Shown here: positions 51,844-58,715 of the stretch, piece after piece | How the letters are laid out: every line of letters begins with the position of its first letter | How positions within the stretch are numbered: the stretch's first letter is position 1 | Notes under the pieces: model-generated | Told to the model about the DNA's origin: nothing | What the model saw: only the letters and a program-made list of their open reading frames with translations | Databases searched by the model: none | Program-made: the position numbers and the translations under genes | Assembly (NCBI GenBank): GCA_003388555.1 | Contig: QQVD01000026.1 | Coordinates: 1 to 58,715, forward strand | Direction of reading: 5' to 3' | DNA: 58,715 nt | From: Acidobacteriota bacterium | Lineage (GTDB): Bacteria; Acidobacteriota; Thermoanaerobaculia; Multivoradales; Multivoraceae

Positions 51844-52866
51844 GTGTGCACCTCGGCCTGGGGCCGCCCAGCGGCGAACCGTGGAGCCACTCGACCGTGG
51901 CGGCTACCGGGCCTGGGGAGCTCGGGCCGCCCGGCCCTCGTCCTCCTCGCGACCCTGATCGGAACCCTGGCCGGGACGGGCTGCGATCCGGGGCTGAACC
52001 GGCATCCGCCGTCGCAGGAGCTGCGAGACGCACCTGGTGCGCCCCTCTCGGAAGAGCGCCGGACCGACCACCGCGGCGGCCAGGTCGCCTACCTGGCGCT
52101 GCGCGACCTGGGCGCAACCGGCTCGGCGCCCACCCTGGTGCTGATCCACGGCTGGGCGAGCACCCGCCTCGCATGGGAGGGCCTGCTCGACGAAGAGCGC
52201 GCGACCACGCTTCTCGCCGAACGCCGCATGCTGGTGATCGATCTGCCGGGACACGGTGCCTCGAGCCCACTGCCTGAAGACGTTCCCTACTCGCTCGCGG
52301 AGCTCGCCTCGGCAGTCGTGTCGGTGCTCGAGGCGGAAGAGGTGGAACGAGCCATCCTCGTCGGCCACTCGAACGGCACGCCGGTCGCGATGCAGGTGCT
52401 GCACCGCGCCGCCGAGAGGGTGGCGGCCGTGGTGGCGGTCGACGGCGCGGTGGTGCCGGTGGCAACGCGCGACATGGTCGAGCCGATGCTCGAGAAGCTG
52501 CGGGGCGAAGACGCCGCCGCCACCGTGGAGGGGATGGTGCGGGGCATGGCGGGCCAGGCCTTCGACGAAGAGACGACGGCCGCCCTGGTGGAGATGACCG
52601 CCTCGGTGGACCGCCGCGCCCTGGTCGAGAGCGTCGAGTCGGCGGCGGATGCGAGCCACTGGGGCAACCAGCCCGTCACGGTGCCGCTGCTCCTGGTGCT
52701 CGCCGAGCAGCCGACCTGGGACGAGACCTACCGCACCCGCGTCGCCGAGATCGCCGCCGACGCCACCTGGATCGTCTGGCCCGACACGAACCACTTCCTG
52801 CAGCTGCAACGACCCGACGAGTTCGTCGCCGCGGTCGACGGATGGTTGCGCGAGCAGGGGCTGTAG
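51844..52866 (+). CDS. Alpha/beta hydrolase, probably exported
   Basis: About 340 residues. After an unusually long N-terminus and a hydrophobic segment (LVLLATLIGTLAGTGC) comes the hydrolase fold: oxyanion loop LIHGWAS, nucleophile elbow VGHSNG (Ser), DLPGHGAS and the catalytic His in PDTNHFLQL. The Cys after LAGTG could be a lipobox, but the -3 residue is Gly, so lipoprotein status is doubtful. GTG 51844 is the only start near the previous stop and is uncertain. Substrate unknown. The heptamer array begins at the base after the stop codon. Confidence 0.85.
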   Translation: MCTSAWGRPAANRGATRPWRLPGLGSSGRPALVLLATLIGTLAGTGCDPGLNRHPPSQELRDAPGAPLSEERRTDHRGGQVAYLALRDLGATGSAPTLVLIHGWASTRLAWEGLLDEERATTLLAERRMLVIDLPGHGASSPLPEDVPYSLAELASAVVSVLEAEEVERAILVGHSNGTPVAMQVLHRAAERVAAVVAVDGAVVPVATRDMVEPMLEKLRGEDAAATVEGMVRGMAGQAFDEETTAALVEMTASVDRRALVESVESAADASHWGNQPVTVPLLLVLAEQPTWDETYRTRVAEIAADATWIVWPDTNHFLQLQRPDEFVAAVDGWLREQGL

Positions 52867-52946
52867 GTCAGGGGTCAGGGGTCAGGGGTCAGGGGTCAGG
52901 GGTCAGGGGTCAGGGGTCAGGGGTCAGGGGTCAGGGGTCAGGGGTC
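52867..52946 (+). repeat. Tandem heptamer array GTCAGGG (about 11 units)
   Basis: Eleven near-perfect GTCAGGG units plus a diverged GTCGGGG run from 52867 to about 52946, starting at the base after the TAG of the alpha/beta hydrolase. The unit is the reverse complement of the CCCTGAC array at 5453-5515, nearly 47 kb away. It is not CRISPR (no spacers) and is too long to be a simple terminator. Confidence 0.95.
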
Positions 52947-53100
52947 GGGGAAGGAGATAGCAGATCATCCTCGGCCCGAGTTCCGGCATCTCTGCCGCCA
53001 TCGCCTCTTCCGCCTTCCCTCCTTTCTCCTGCAGTCGCTTCCCCCCTGTCGCTCCCGTCCCCTGCCTCCGGTCTCCTGCCACGACCATCATTCCCTCTTC

Positions 53101-53156
53101 CCCAATCCCCAATCCCCAACCCCCAATCCCCAACCCCTAACCCCTGACCCCCAACC
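53101..53156 (-). repeat. Degenerate heptamer array (CCCAACC/CCCAATC)
   Basis: Eight 7-nt units at 53101-53156 read CCCAATC, CCCAATC, CCCAACC, CCCAATC, CCCAACC, CCTAACC, CCTGACC and CCCAACC. One unit matches the complement of the array at 52867, so the pair is inverted about 150 bp apart and could pair over short stretches. Between them (52947-53100) is pyrimidine-rich sequence without a gene, like the tract before 5453. Confidence 0.85.
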
Positions 53157-53175
53157 CCTGCGCCGCCCTCTTCCC

Positions 53176-54255
53176 TCAAAGGATCTGCATCGGCCGGTTC
53201 TGCTCGTCGGGCACGTAGACGCTGGTCGCGATGTTGGCCCGCTCCATCAGCTTGCCGAGGGTCGACTCGCCGGTCGCCAGACCGAGCTCGACGCGCTTGA
53301 AGTCGTCGTTGAAGGCGTCGGTCACGAAGTCCTGGCCGTACTCCTCGGGCACCACGATCACCGGCAGCCGCTGGGCGGGCGCCTTGCGCCGCAGCTCGTC
53401 GAGCACCCGGCGCGCGAATCCGTGACCCTGGCACGACGCCGAGATGACGATGCGCTGCTCGTCGTTCGCGGCGAGCAGCTCGGCGAGCTCGGCCGAGGTC
53501 AGCTTGCCGGCGAACTGGAGGGCGGTCTCACGCCCGTGCCCCTCGAAGAAGAAGGTGGTGGGAGCTGCGGCGCTGAGGCTGCTCTGGAGCTGGGCCATGG
53601 CGGTGCGCCGCTCGGCGCCAGGGGCGTCCGGCTGCAGGAACTGGAAGGTTCCGGCCTGTCGCTCTACCCGACCACGCGACACGCCGCGGCCGAAGACCTC
53701 GCGACCGCTGCCGCGCTGGGTGTCGTAGCTGGCCGCGAAGACGACGTTGCGCTCGGCGAACAGCTCGAGCCCGGCCAGCTCGGCGCGCACCCGGCGGATG
53801 CGCTCGATCTCGGCCCGCACCGTTCCGGCGTCGACCGGCCTGTCCTGGAAGAAGAGATTACGCGCCACCATCACCTGCAACTGGACGAGCTCGCGCGGGG
53901 TGGTGAACACCACCCCTTGGAAACCGGCGAACCACTCCGCGCGCATGGCGTCGAACCCGCGCACCGCCGGGTCGGCGTAGAAGTCGCGCACCCGGGTCGC
54001 CAGGTTCGGCATCTTGCGAGCGTCCCGCAGCCGCGGCCGCCCGATGTAGAGCTCGACGCGCTCGCGCGCCGAGAGCTGGGAGACCCGCTCGACGACCCAA
54101 TGCTGCGCTGGCGCCTCGGCCGTGATCGAGAGGTCCATCCCGACGTCGCCGGAGCGGCTCGCCAGGGCGCGATCGAGGTCGCCGGCGACGCCGACGGTGA
54201 AGAGCTGCGTGGTTCCGAGAGCGAGGGCCAGGGTCAGGGTGGCGGCGGAGAACAT
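53176..54255 (-). CDS. Exported caspase-like (clan CD) putative cysteine peptidase
   Basis: A 359-residue protein with a weak signal peptide (TLTLALALGTTQLFTVGVAG). The N-terminal half is unrecognised. The C-terminal half shows the clan CD pattern: strand NVVFAASYD (about 170-178), hydrophobic block then His-Gly in TFFFEGHG (His240), and hydrophobic block then Ser-x-Cys in IVISASCQGHG (Cys275), matching the caspase/CHAT dyad. Export and the absence of a known partner are unusual. The start at 54255 is supported by GAGGA about 7 nt upstream. The call rests on motif spacing only. Confidence 0.6.
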   Translation of the reverse strand: MFSAATLTLALALGTTQLFTVGVAGDLDRALASRSGDVGMDLSITAEAPAQHWVVERVSQLSARERVELYIGRPRLRDARKMPNLATRVRDFYADPAVRGFDAMRAEWFAGFQGVVFTTPRELVQLQVMVARNLFFQDRPVDAGTVRAEIERIRRVRAELAGLELFAERNVVFAASYDTQRGSGREVFGRGVSRGRVERQAGTFQFLQPDAPGAERRTAMAQLQSSLSAAAPTTFFFEGHGRETALQFAGKLTSAELAELLAANDEQRIVISASCQGHGFARRVLDELRRKAPAQRLPVIVVPEEYGQDFVTDAFNDDFKRVELGLATGESTLGKLMERANIATSVYVPDEQNRPMQIL

Positions 54256-54283
54256 CTCGAGTTCCTCATCGGTTGTTCGATGA

Positions 54284-54302
54284 GAGAAATCTAGAAATTC
54301 TC
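54284..54302 (-). promoter_or_regulatory. AT-rich dyad upstream of caspase-like gene
   Basis: GAGAA-N9-TTCTC (54284-54302) lies in a conspicuously AT-rich island (about 54280-54310) about 30 nt before the start of the caspase-like gene, in an otherwise GC-rich window. It may be a promoter or operator. No clear -35/-10 pair was found. The remaining gap to 54607 has no gene. Confidence 0.4.
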
Positions 54303-54607
54303 TTAAATCGCTCCTATCCGCCCTCTTCTGCGCCGAGCGTCAGCGATCGGACCCTGCACCTCGCCGCCGGTCTCCGTCGGCACGTAGGACACACCCGCTC
54401 AGCCGGCACGGACGTCTTCCGACGGGCCGGCGGCTTCGCTGGCGCCCGAGCCGCACCCTCACCGTCGGCTGCGACACTGCAGCGCCGAACGGCGGCGGCC
54501 GAGGCGTGCTGAGCCCAAAGCACGCGTCCGGTGGGCCGTCTACCTGGAGCAGCCGGGAACGGCCGCGCCTCGAGCGGCCGGGCACGAGACGCGACCAGGA
54601 TCCGGGC

Positions 54608-55429
54608 TCAGAGCTCGATGCGGCGGTAGCGAGCCTTGATCCACTGGTACAGGCCGTAGGCCAGCATGCCGAGCGACAACGCCCCGAGCGCCAGCGGTCC
54701 GCCGAGGCTGGCCGACTGCTGCAGAGCGTCGCCGGTGTCCGTTGTGCTCGGCGTGGACGAGCTGCCCGCCGCCTGCAGGAAGGTGAAGCCGAGGATCGCG
54801 AAGACAGCCGAACGTGCCAGCAGCCCCGAGCGGGCGATGCGGTCGAGCCAACGCCTCGTCGGCGCCGCGACTCCCCCGAGATCGAGTCTCTTGCGGTAGC
54901 TGGCGCGGACGGCCACCCAGCCGCTGCGCAGCGCGGCGACCAGGAAGCCGACCGCCACGGACAGCAGGACGAAGTCGGTCCAGCCGTCCGGCACGAAGCT
55001 CATCCAGCGATTCGTCGACTCGTCGGACTGCGAACGAGCCGTCCAGGCCATGCGTGCGGAGTAGGCCGTGAGCAGGGCGTAGGCGACGGCGCTGATCGCC
55101 GCGTAGAGCCTCGAGAAGAGACTCTTCTCGCCCGACGAGAGCTCCGGGTCGAGCACCGCCTGGATCGATCGCCACACCACGTAGGCAGCGAGCCCGAGAG
55201 CGATGACGCCGAGCAGCCAGCGACCGAAAGGCTGCACCAGCAGGTGCTGCAGCGCCTCGCGCGTCCCCGCCGAGCGGGCCCGATCGCCCAAGGCGGCCCA
55301 CGCCGAGAGGCCGCCCACCAGCACGTAGACGAAGCCCTTGGCGGTGTAGCCGCAGCGGGCGGCGAGCTCGAGGAAACGAAACGAGCCTGCGGAGCGCGAG
55401 CCGCCCATTCTCCCTGATCGTGCCGCCAT
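54608..55429 (-). CDS. DUF1206 membrane protein
   Basis: A 273-residue membrane protein made of repeated two-helix units, each opening with a GYTAKGFVYVLVG- or RSGLLARSAVFAILG-like stretch. This is the DUF1206 pattern, and about six helices are predicted. Start at 55429 with AAGGAGG 6 nt upstream. It lies just after the PLD-type gene in the same direction (26 bp), so co-transcription is likely. Function unknown. Confidence 0.85.
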   Translation of the reverse strand: MAARSGRMGGSRSAGSFRFLELAARCGYTAKGFVYVLVGGLSAWAALGDRARSAGTREALQHLLVQPFGRWLLGVIALGLAAYVVWRSIQAVLDPELSSGEKSLFSRLYAAISAVAYALLTAYSARMAWTARSQSDESTNRWMSFVPDGWTDFVLLSVAVGFLVAALRSGWVAVRASYRKRLDLGGVAAPTRRWLDRIARSGLLARSAVFAILGFTFLQAAGSSSTPSTTDTGDALQQSASLGGPLALGALSLGMLAYGLYQWIKARYRRIEL

Positions 55430-55455
55430 CCGAATCCTCCTTCCCCGAGGGCCTC

Positions 55456-56754
55456 TCAGAGTTGTGAGCGCAGCAGGAGCAGCGCGCGGTTTCTCAGGTC
55501 GCGGAGCAGCGAACGGCCCTCGACCTCGGAGCGTTCGATACGCCGCGAGCGCGCGAAGTCCTGCTCGACGGAGTCCCGCAGCGCCGCGAGCAGCTCTTGG
55601 CCGCACACCACCAGGTTCAGCTCGTCGTTGAGGTGCAACGAGCGGCAGTCGAGGTTCGCCGAGCCGATCATCGCCACCTGGTCGTCGACCAGGAGGGTCT
55701 TGCAGTGGTTGAGGGTGGGCTGGAACTCCCAGACCTCGATCCCGGCACCGAGCAGTCGCGGCTGCAGTGCCTCGCAGAGCCAGCTCGCCATCTTCGAGTC
55801 GGTATGCTCGCCGGGCACCAGCAGCCGCACACGAACCCCCTCCTCGGACGCCCTGCACAACGCCTCGAGGGTCTCCGGGCTCGGACCGAAGTAGGGAGTG
55901 ACGACGTCGATCCTCTCCTCGGCGCGCGAGAACAGGGTGACGAAGGCCCTCTCGACGACCGTCGGCCGAGCGCCGGCGGAGGAGAAGAGCGGCACCACCA
56001 CGGTGTCTCCCTCCGCCTCGAGCTGACGCGGCACGGGATGCCGGTCGGTGAGAGGCCGGCCGGTCGCCGTCACCCAGTTGTCGAGAAAGGCGCCCTCGAG
56101 CCAGGCGACGAGGGGCCCATGCACCTCGAACTGGTCGTCGCGCCAGCTCCCGGGCGAGTCGCCGTCACCGTCCCACTCGGCAGCGATCCCGGCGCCGCCG
56201 GTGAACGCCAGCTCGCCGTCCACCACCATCACCTTGCGGTGGGTGCGGTGGTTGCTGCGCTGCGGCTGCAGCAGCGACGGCGGCCGGAAGATCGCCACGT
56301 CGCAACCACCTCCGAGCAGCGCCCGGCTCTGCTCGGCGTCCATCTCGAGCCCCCCGTAGCCGTCGACCAGCACCCGCACCCTGACGCCCCTGCCCGCCGC
56401 ATCGACCAGCGCCTCGGTGAAGCGGTGGGTGATCGCACCGGTCCACCAGACGTAGGTCAGCAGGTCGACCGACTCCTGCGCCGAGGCGATCGCTTCGAGC
56501 ATGCGCGGGAAGTAGCGCTCACCGTTGCGCAGCAGCTCGACGCGATTACCGCTGAGCACCGGCGAACCGGTGGTGGCCGCGAGCGCAGGAAGCACCGGAT
56601 CGCAGGTAGATCGTGCCGCGAAAGCCAGGCCGCCGTCGGATCCACGATCGTGCGCGCTGCCCTGCCCGCCCGCCTCGGCGGAGCCCGCCGCGCCGGCTCT
56701 ACCGGCCCGCTCTCCGCCGCTCTGCTCCGGCCCGGCCGGGTTTTCTCGTGCCAT
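55456..56754 (-). CDS. Phospholipase D-type cardiolipin synthase-like protein
   Basis: A 432-residue enzyme with two HKD motifs: HRTHRKVMVVDGELAFTGG (about 180-200) and NHCKTLLVDDQVAMIGSAN (about 365-385). Each supplies the His, Lys and Asp of a PLD active site, as in ClsB/YwiE-type cardiolipin synthases that condense phosphatidylglycerol or similar lipids. There are no N-terminal helices; instead a disordered Gly/Ala leader of about 50 residues precedes the catalytic part. The start at 56754 lacks a strong ribosome site. It likely acts at the inner membrane. Confidence 0.88.
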   Translation of the reverse strand: MARENPAGPEQSGGERAGRAGAAGSAEAGGQGSAHDRGSDGGLAFAARSTCDPVLPALAATTGSPVLSGNRVELLRNGERYFPRMLEAIASAQESVDLLTYVWWTGAITHRFTEALVDAAGRGVRVRVLVDGYGGLEMDAEQSRALLGGGCDVAIFRPPSLLQPQRSNHRTHRKVMVVDGELAFTGGAGIAAEWDGDGDSPGSWRDDQFEVHGPLVAWLEGAFLDNWVTATGRPLTDRHPVPRQLEAEGDTVVVPLFSSAGARPTVVERAFVTLFSRAEERIDVVTPYFGPSPETLEALCRASEEGVRVRLLVPGEHTDSKMASWLCEALQPRLLGAGIEVWEFQPTLNHCKTLLVDDQVAMIGSANLDCRSLHLNDELNLVVCGQELLAALRDSVEQDFARSRRIERSEVEGRSLLRDLRNRALLLLRSQL

Positions 56755-56956
56755 GACTGCTTCTATCGCCTTTTCGGGACTCGTGCCGAAGGTCGCCTCC
56801 GGATCGCCTCCCGGGCACCGACGGGGCAGCCCTGGCGACCTCTGCACCGAGTCTCTCAGCAAGACCGCTGCCGGTCGTCGTGGCACTGGATGTCCGCCCC
56901 GAGACAGCAGCCGCGTCTTCCTCGCCGACGCGGGTTTCTCGACATGCGCGGGCTCT

Positions 56957-58168
56957 CTAGGAGAGCAGGTCGGCCACCGGTCCCTGCGGCGCGACGTGGT
57001 CGCAGATGATCTTGGTCGCGACCAGCAGCGGAACCGCCAGCAGCACCCCCACGATGCCCCACAGCCAGCCCCAGAACAGCAGTCCCACGAAGATCGCCAC
57101 CGGATTGAGCTTGAGCCTCGACCCCAGCGCGAGTGGGGTCAGGAAGGTGCCCTCGAAGGCGGTGAGGCCGGCGTAGATCGCGGCCGGCGCGACCATCGTG
57201 GTCCACAGGTCGCCACCCGCCGCCGCGTTGCTCAGCACCAGCAGCCCGATGACTGTCAGCGCGCCCAGGTAGGGGATGTAGTTGGCGATCGCCGCCAGCA
57301 CCCCCCACAGCACCGGGCTGGGCACGCCGAGCAGCGCCATCGCCACGCCGACCGCGACCCCCAGCCCCAGGTTGATCGCCGTGATGGTCAGCAGGTAGCG
57401 GGCGAGGTCCCTCTCGATGCGGGACGCCACCAGCGTCGCCTCGTCGCGGTCCTCGAGCTGCGGCGCCAGACGCAGCAGCTTGGCGAGCAGCCGATTCTCC
57501 GAGGCGAGGAGGAAGAAGAGCAGGGCGATCAGCACCGCGGCGCCGAACAGGAGGCTGCGCATGCCGCGCACCACGCTCTCGCTCAGCGTCGGCTCCGCCT
57601 GCACCGTGACCACCTCCTGAGGTCGCCGCTGCGATCCCTCTCCGAGCTGGTTGGCCATCTCCTCGACCTTCTCGGTCGCTTCGGTCACCGGCTGCAGCGG
57701 GTTCTTCACCCCGCGCAGCTGACGCTCGACCGCCCGCATGCGCCGCGGCATGTCGTCGATCATCTCTGCGGCCGGGCCCTGGATCCGCCATCCCGCCAAA
57801 GCCAGTCCTGCGAGGACCAGCAGCAGTACGAGGGCGGCCGCCAGAGCTCGCGGCAGCAGCCGTGCGCCACGGCGCACCAGCGGCTCGAGCAGCAGGCTGA
57901 ACAGGATGGCGAGGACGAAGGGCAGCAGGAAGGAGCGGGCGATGTGCACCGTGTACAGGCAGGCGAGCAGGAAGAGGCCACCCACCGCCGCACCGAGCCG
58001 ACTCACCGGATCGACCCGCGACCAGGCGCCGAGCAGACCCGCGCCCCCGCCGGAGGTTTGTCCCGACGACGTCGCTGCCTCGGAGCTGGAGACCCCGGGT
58101 GCCGAGGCCGCCGGGCCGGAGGCCTCGTGCCCAGGCGTCTCTTCTTCGTCACTTGCGGCACTGCCCAT
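56957..58168 (-). CDS. AI-2E family membrane protein
   Basis: A 403-residue polytopic protein of the AI-2E (PerM) transporter family. Eight helices are predicted, with the conserved VLWGVLAAIANYIPYLGALTV (about 283-303) and LKLNPVAIFVGLLFWGWLWG near the end. A disordered Ala/Ser/Glu leader of about 55 residues precedes the first helix. Substrates vary in this family and are not predictable. Start ATG 58168. Confidence 0.9.
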   Translation of the reverse strand: MGSAASDEEETPGHEASGPAASAPGVSSSEAATSSGQTSGGGAGLLGAWSRVDPVSRLGAAVGGLFLLACLYTVHIARSFLLPFVLAILFSLLLEPLVRRGARLLPRALAAALVLLLVLAGLALAGWRIQGPAAEMIDDMPRRMRAVERQLRGVKNPLQPVTEATEKVEEMANQLGEGSQRRPQEVVTVQAEPTLSESVVRGMRSLLFGAAVLIALLFFLLASENRLLAKLLRLAPQLEDRDEATLVASRIERDLARYLLTITAINLGLGVAVGVAMALLGVPSPVLWGVLAAIANYIPYLGALTVIGLLVLSNAAAGGDLWTTMVAPAAIYAGLTAFEGTFLTPLALGSRLKLNPVAIFVGLLFWGWLWGIVGVLLAVPLLVATKIICDHVAPQGPVADLLS

Positions 58169-58359
58169 CGCTGCGTCCTCCACACCGGTCCAGGATGGCG
58201 CAGCATCGGCTGGCCGTGCGACAGCGCCGGACGCAACTGTAGCGCCGCCGGCCGCCCGACGAGGGCGCCGACGACGCATTCCGAACCGCGGCCCTCCGCA
58301 CGGACGAGCGGGCCGACACCTACGCGCCGGGCAGACCGCGACGGTCGCTGGCGGCGCGA

Positions 58360-58715
58360 TCAGTCCTCGCCGTAGCGGACTTCGAAGCGTCGCACGAAGA
58401 AGCTCGAAGCCACCAGCACGGCGGCGGTGAGCAGCAGCAACCCGAGCACCGAGACCCACACCGCCGGCGGCTCGGCAACGACCGCGAACGGCCCCTCCGA
58501 CATCGGCAGCGGGATCAGGCTCTTGAGGTAGTGGATGACGCTGATCTTCTTGAGCATCGGCGGCAGCAGGAAGTGCAGCGCCTCCCACCCCAGGACGATG
58601 AACGCCGGCAGGATCGGGTTACGGAACACCAGTCCGAGGATCAGGAACACCGAGCCGTAGCCGAGGCAGGCCAGCAGCACCACCGACACGTCGGCGAAGA
58701 GCTGCGCTCCGCGCG
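58360..58715 (-). CDS. ABC-2 type permease, C-terminal part (cut by window end)
   Basis: The last about 118 residues of a membrane protein whose frame continues beyond the right edge. LACLGYGSVFLILGLVFRNP, FIVLGWEALHFLLPPMLKKI and a final helix (VSVLGLLLLTAAVLVASSFF) resemble the C-terminal half of ABC-2 permeases. The N-terminus and any ATPase partner lie outside the window, so orientation and substrate cannot be judged. The GTG at 58689 is internal. Confidence 0.7.
   Translation of the reverse strand, partial: RGAQLFADVSVVLLACLGYGSVFLILGLVFRNPILPAFIVLGWEALHFLLPPMLKKISVIHYLKSLIPLPMSEGPFAVVAEPPAVWVSVLGLLLLTAAVLVASSFFVRRFEVRYGED

Noticed and set aside
51844-52866. Alpha/beta hydrolase as a lipoprotein
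   Set aside because: Cys follows GTG, but the -3 position lacks the required aliphatic residue, so the lipobox is not convincing.
52867-53156. Heptamer arrays as CRISPR or telomere
   Set aside because: No spacers between units, and no sign of a chromosome end; genes continue on both sides.

Overview
The window is very GC-rich, densely coding bacterial chromosome with about 58 protein-coding genes. I saw no rRNA, tRNA, CRISPR array, integrase or insertion sequence. Two large MacB/FtsX-type permeases without their own ATPase, one directly preceded by a PadR regulator, are the ADOP arrangement that is typical of Acidobacteriota. An outer-membrane porin ending in Phe shows a Gram-negative envelope. 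My best guess is an Acidobacteriota member (Thermoanaerobaculia-like), inferred from family content only.

Layout. 1-565: repeat mosaic (palindrome-bearing repeats and an 85-bp tandem duplication) ahead of the first ADOP permease. 3.0-7.1 kb: single metabolic genes (FMN-binding protein, GST-like, methyltransferase, DksA-like, acyl-CoA dehydrogenase). 7.8-13.5 kb: a coupled MoxR / DUF58 / VWA operon of Bat (aerotolerance) type whose last gene fuses a VWA domain to a poly-Gly and acidic tail. 14.1-18.7 kb: a phosphoesterase divergent from a four-gene lipid operon (diacylglycerol kinase, VTT membrane protein, CdsA-like, CDP-alcohol phosphatidyltransferase), with every stop/start overlapping by 4 bp. 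18.8-23.0 kb: enolase-superfamily enzyme, gamma-glutamylcyclotransferase, TGDG-repeat exported protein, small membrane protein, SDR. 23.2-27.8 kb: six co-oriented genes, an HTTM (vitamin-K-carboxylase-like) membrane protein, a DUF5819-like protein and four tandem paralogous exported proteins of unknown function; this is the most novel-looking cluster. 28-38.6 kb: AlkC-type repair protein, alcohol dehydrogenase, small kinase, EamA exporter, DUF2062, asparagine synthetase, GT39-like glycosyltransferase, Asp-box protein with a ThiS/MoaD partner. 38.7-40 kb: a three-gene XRE operon with a clear sigma-70 promoter and overlapping palindromic operators. 40.1-42.8 kb: exported phosphodiesterase, and a TorF-type porin preceded by a near-consensus sigma-54 site. 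42.9-52.9 kb: oxidoreductase, cupin, PadR-ADOP pair, spermidine-synthase-like protein, DUF3667, nitroreductase, MFS transporter, alpha/beta hydrolase. 52.9-58.7 kb: inverted GTCAGGG-type heptamer arrays, an exported protein with a clan-CD (caspase-like) His/Cys pattern, DUF1206, a phospholipase D-type synthase, an AI-2E family protein and the end of an ABC-2 permease cut by the window edge.

Cooperation. Lipid metabolism recurs (four-gene lipid operon, PLD-type synthase, several membrane proteins). The envelope is a second theme (porin, exported paralogs, DUF4097-like protein, caspase-like exported protein). Translation coupling through ATGA/GTGA/TGATG overlaps is widespread and gives the best evidence for operon limits. 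Functions come from motif reading of translations; none was confirmed by database search.
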